Positions 60,825 through 64,000 of a stretch of 64,000 nt of DNA are shown one piece after another. Made by a program: the position numbers and the translations under genes. The DNA comes from Perkinsus marinus ATCC 50983 (lineage: Eukaryota > Perkinsozoa > Perkinsida > Perkinsidae). How positions within the stretch are numbered: position 1 is the first letter of the stretch; every line of letters begins with the position of its first letter. The stretch covers positions 348,593 to 412,592 of the forward strand of contig NW_003205333.1 in the NCBI RefSeq assembly GCF_000006405.1. Reading direction: 5' to 3'. The notes beneath the pieces were generated by a model that ran no database searches, was not told the DNA's origin, and was given only the letters and a program-made list of their open reading frames with translations.

Positions 60825-61700
60825 CTGGACTTACCGCGGCAGCTGGGGTGCACCAATTCGCAGGGAGGACGATTTCGGTAAGTTTAGGATTGGAGCCTTG
60901 GCAGGGCTCTTGGATAAAGTCGGATGTATCCGTTCCCTGTTGGATTTCCTAAAGCAGCGGGGGTTCACGGGCAGATCGGTAGTCAGTGATTACACGATAT
61001 ATGTCCGCTAGAAAGTTGTCATCCTCATGAGTGATCCATATAACATGGCATGGGTTGGTGGCCTGAGCTATAGGATAGCCTAGTACTAGTAAGCTGATGA
61101 GGACGGCTGGACTGATAGTGTGCATAATAACTCTAACTGGATCGATGGGAATAGCCTTGGAGCAAGGATGACAGCCCCGCATAATTTCCAGGATCATGAT
61201 GCATTATCATCTCGGAATTCAATGACTTTCGAGCAATGAAGAAAAGAAGGAATAGAAGGAAATTCCGTATAGAATAGCGAGCGGTATGGAAATACTGTTC
61301 GCGCGGAACGAACGCCCGAAGGTCGTGCCATGTAGTCCACATCCACATCCTGTACTTTGCATGCTCCCACGCGGTTGCCGTGTTAGAGCATCGAAATTAG
61401 CTCACGCCTTACATCTGCAATACCGACCGTACTTAGCGCCCTGTCCGCAGTCCCGTGCAACACCTACCGCGCCAAGATGACTATGTAGACTAGTTCCCTT
61501 TCAAACGATTCACGGTCCCTCCCGGTTAGGAGTATACGACCGCAGGTAATTTATTGAGTAATATATACCACTCAATGAGTCGCCTCCTAATACCACCAAT
61601 ATATGAGTATATATTTTAGTAATATATACCGCAATTTAATTGTAAAAGACTATTTACATTGCCCTGAGTTGACCCCTGGATCAGACGCGACAAGGAGAGA
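60825..61700 (-). other. Unresolved, probably holds 5' exons of the hydrolase-like gene
   Basis: Minus-strand frames such as TTWHDLRAFVPREQ near 61300 look coding, but I could not join them. Around 61550-61640 the sequence is rich in A+T with the repeated short motif AGTAATATATACC. Nothing else seen. Confidence 0.35.
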
Positions 61701-62174
61701 TCAAAGAAATGCTTCGACTGACGATAGTTCACAACATCGTAATCCACCCCACCCTATACGATGCTGCCCACACATGGTCATCAGTAACTGCTGATGGACA
61801 CTAGATTCCAGCATACCCATCGAGCCGTGGCCGGGAATGACTTGAGGGACCTGACAACCCCCCCGACTCGAGGTATGGTACCAATGTGCTGACCTGAATG
61901 ATTGGAGGGCTGAGGTAAGGGAAGCCACCTCCCAGTGCTCCTCCAGAGGTGCCAGCGCCGGGGGTGGGCACTAGGAATACGGGTACTATCAATAGGGAAG
62001 CATGCGCAGATGATAAAGGCTCATAGTGGACGCACATTGGAGGTCTTTGGATCTACGATGATGATGATGGTGATGGCGATGATGATGATGTCGATGTCGA
62101 TGATGACGGTGACGATAACGTGATGAGTTGCGCGATACACCTGAGGATTCCTCGTCCTCGTATCGGATGCTCAT
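61701..62174 (-). CDS. Histidine-rich small protein
   Basis: Three exons with introns of 50 and 44 nt give about 125 residues: MSIRYEDEESSGVSRNSSRY, then a His/Arg block (RHRHHRHRHHHHRHHHHHHR), RSKDLQ, LPVFLVPTPGAGTSGGALGG, GFPYLSPPIIQ and VPQVIPGHGSMGMLESSVHQ, ending LSSVEAFL. The His block comes from CAT/CAC runs and could bind metal or drive phase separation; both are inference. No family recognised. Because the block is simple-sequence DNA, its coding status rests on the in-frame joins to the Gly/Pro-rich exon. Further upstream exons are possible. Confidence 0.4.
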
Positions 62175-62998
62175 TCATGTTGCCACAGAGTGGATAGTTT
62201 TAGACGCACAGGAATGGTAGATAACAGCAGTGATAAGACGGGTGGCCTGTCCACTATTATCATTTAGCACTCCTCACCAAAAAAGGTTGTCCCTACACTC
62301 GAGCCGTGGTTAGGATGATGAGATGAAGGGGAACCCGAGAGGTGATTTAACAACAACATGAACTAACCAATCTAGATCTATCATGACGACCATGGACACC
62401 CATTTTGAGTCCCACATCACTTCTAACGATCATGTCGATATATGTTACAATCTGGACAAACACGAGCAGTAATAGTAGAGAAACACGTTTTTATTATTAT
62501 TCTTATCAAAGGGGAAATGCGTAAGAGCATCGTGAATACACTGGCATGCGGTCGTGATCCTCAAAAATGTTGAACGCTGCAACACAACGTAGCTGATTAA
62601 CACACTATGAGCTGATTAAACTGCTACAGTGGAGTTGTGGTAGACTGTATTGTCACTGCTGACCGCAAATAACTACTACGCCTTTCAGAAATCTTTTTCG
62701 CGATTGAAGCCATCAATTTTGCGGGTAAAAAAATCATATTCAAGACTAGGGACATCAACTTAGTGGTGGTGGTCGGATGGGGAACTTGATTTCGCGGATG
62801 AGGTCAGTTGCTATATGACCCGTCTTATACCATCCTTAGCCAATGTTAACGATACGACTTTTCGCAGAGAGCAGGTTCTACCAGCTCTGAGGTACGAACT
62901 ACATACTCACTTGTCCCATTACAATTTTCGACATGCTCATGTTCGTTTGAGATTTAGTTCTCCTTTGGCACGAAATTGTCTATTAAATTACTCGATTC
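62175..62998. other. No gene seen
   Basis: Short frames only. One plus-strand frame from 62815 runs into the N gap, so an exon there cannot be judged. Confidence 0.4.
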
Positions 62999-63098
62999 NN
63001 NNNNNNNNNNNNNNNNNNNNNNNNNNNNNNNNNNNNNNNNNNNNNNNNNNNNNNNNNNNNNNNNNNNNNNNNNNNNNNNNNNNNNNNNNNNNNNNNNN
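62999..63098. other. Assembly gap of 100 N
   Basis: Exactly one hundred N in a row, the usual placeholder for a scaffold gap of unknown size. Open frames reported across it are meaningless. Confidence 0.99.
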
Positions 63099-63708
63099 TA
63101 GATACAGCTGGCTGGCCAAGACAGACGGGGCAGATTGCGACGCAATCTGCACCTGCCCACAGCCGAACTGGCATGGTCCACAGGTCACAGACTGTTCAGA
63201 ACATCCTATAACACGACAGCAGTCCACTGCGAGCTGCCAGACAACTCAAATCGCAAGGCGATGGTCTGTGTGGACGGACGCACAGACAGTGTCTCACCAT
63301 ATTCCAGTCAACGATCATCTATGACGGCTGGGAATTTCTAACAACGAATACAATCCGAATATCTCGGAGGACCTACCTTGTTGAAGACAAACTATAACTC
63401 TACATCGAGGGATTGGGCTGCGATGGTCGAGAAAAATCAACCAAAGCCCGGCGATCCCCAGACAAGCAACACCATACTCCAATAATCCGCAACCCTTGAA
63501 TATGTGCATTAGCTTGAAGCTAGTAGCTTCGGATGTGCGCAAGATGCTTCAATGGCTCTTCACAGGCACATACGATGACCCTATTCTTGCTGTGGAGGAG
63601 CGGGGAATTCCTCTACTACTGGAATTACACTCTCGTCGATCAGCGGTAGTCGATCACTGCCAAGATGCAGTTGTTGGGCAGGGGCGGTATGCGGATACTG
63701 ATTCGAGA
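63099..63708. other. No gene seen after the gap
   Basis: Open frames on both strands, the longest under 100 codons with no family resemblance. An interrupted exon next to the gap is possible. Confidence 0.4.
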
Positions 63709-64000
63709 ATCACAGGCACTGATTCAACTCACTATCTGATTTCCGATTTTGATTCAACTCACACCATGATTCACAAGTGTTGATTCAGATTCCGTATTCA
63801 TGAGTAAGATTCATGATTCGTGAGTATGATTACTGATTCCAGATTCAGATTCAGGATTCGCGAGTACGATTCCTGATTCCTGATTTCGCTCAAGCGTTGA
63901 TTTCGATTCTTGATTCAGAATCATGATTCCTGATTCAGAATCATGATTCCTGATTCAGAATCATGATTCCTGATTCAGAATCATACTCAGCCATTGATTC
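63709..64000. repeat. GATTC-rich tandem repeat running off the window
   Basis: From about 63709 the motif GATTC or GAATC recurs every 6-20 bases in degenerate form. At 63911-63970 it settles into three perfect copies of the 20-bp unit TGATTCAGAATCATGATTCC plus a partial fourth (63971-63984). The unit contains the palindrome GATTCAGAATC. The array reaches the window end, so its full length is unknown. It looks like a minisatellite growing from a degenerate older array. Confidence 0.85.

Noticed and set aside
62815-63324. A 169-codon open frame across the N run
   Set aside because: One fifth of it is N; the frame has no meaning over an assembly gap.

Overview
The window is eukaryotic nuclear DNA, most likely from an alveolate protist and probably a Perkinsus species. 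This is inferred from gene style, not from a database match. Nearly every gene is cut by very short GT-AG introns, mostly 41-60 nt, with conserved coding sequence running exactly up to the splice sites. I assembled gene models by hand by joining open frames across such introns. The gene content also fits: a multi-membrane-span cyclic nucleotide phosphodiesterase of the apicomplexan kind, a CTR1/EDR1-like kinase and a local expansion of Mei2-like RNA-binding proteins. Genes lie close together on both strands.

Layout. 0-5.3 kb (minus strand): two nearly identical FSP1/AIF-like oxidoreductase genes (the first cut by the window edge), a Hikeshi homologue and a small unknown gene. 6-11 kb (plus): eIF3b and an arginine/serine-rich protein. 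11.8-12.3 kb: ribosomal protein uS11 (minus). 12.6-15.8 kb: a small secreted protein, a 196-bp MITE-like element and an unknown gene. 16.1-24.5 kb (plus): four tandem Mei2-like genes sharing intron phases. 25.3-33.4 kb (plus): an unknown gene, the replication licensing factor Cdt1 and IMP dehydrogenase. 33.8-39.2 kb (minus): four unknown genes, one with a coiled coil plus an RGG-like tail. 39.6-44.2 kb (minus): the phosphodiesterase, whose tail is built from repeated exons. 45.5-49.6 kb (plus): the CTR1/EDR1-like kinase. 49.8-52.9 kb (minus): an unknown gene, mitochondrial GrpE and ribosomal protein eS6. 53.1-58.5 kb (plus): Nop56, with a possible box C/D snoRNA in one intron, an IDI-type Nudix hydrolase and a divergent Ser/Thr kinase. 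58.4-62.2 kb (minus): an unknown gene, an alpha/beta-hydrolase-like gene that seems to lack its serine, and a histidine-rich small protein. 62.2-64 kb: no convincing gene, a 100-N assembly gap and a GATTC-rich tandem repeat at the edge.

The genes are mostly housekeeping (ribosome, translation initiation, snoRNP, licensing, purine synthesis, chaperones) mixed with signalling genes. I see no operon-like grouping. The regions of real interest are the Mei2-like array, the repeated exons in the phosphodiesterase tail and the unusual kinase and hydrolase genes. First exons and exact start codons are the weakest part of the models.
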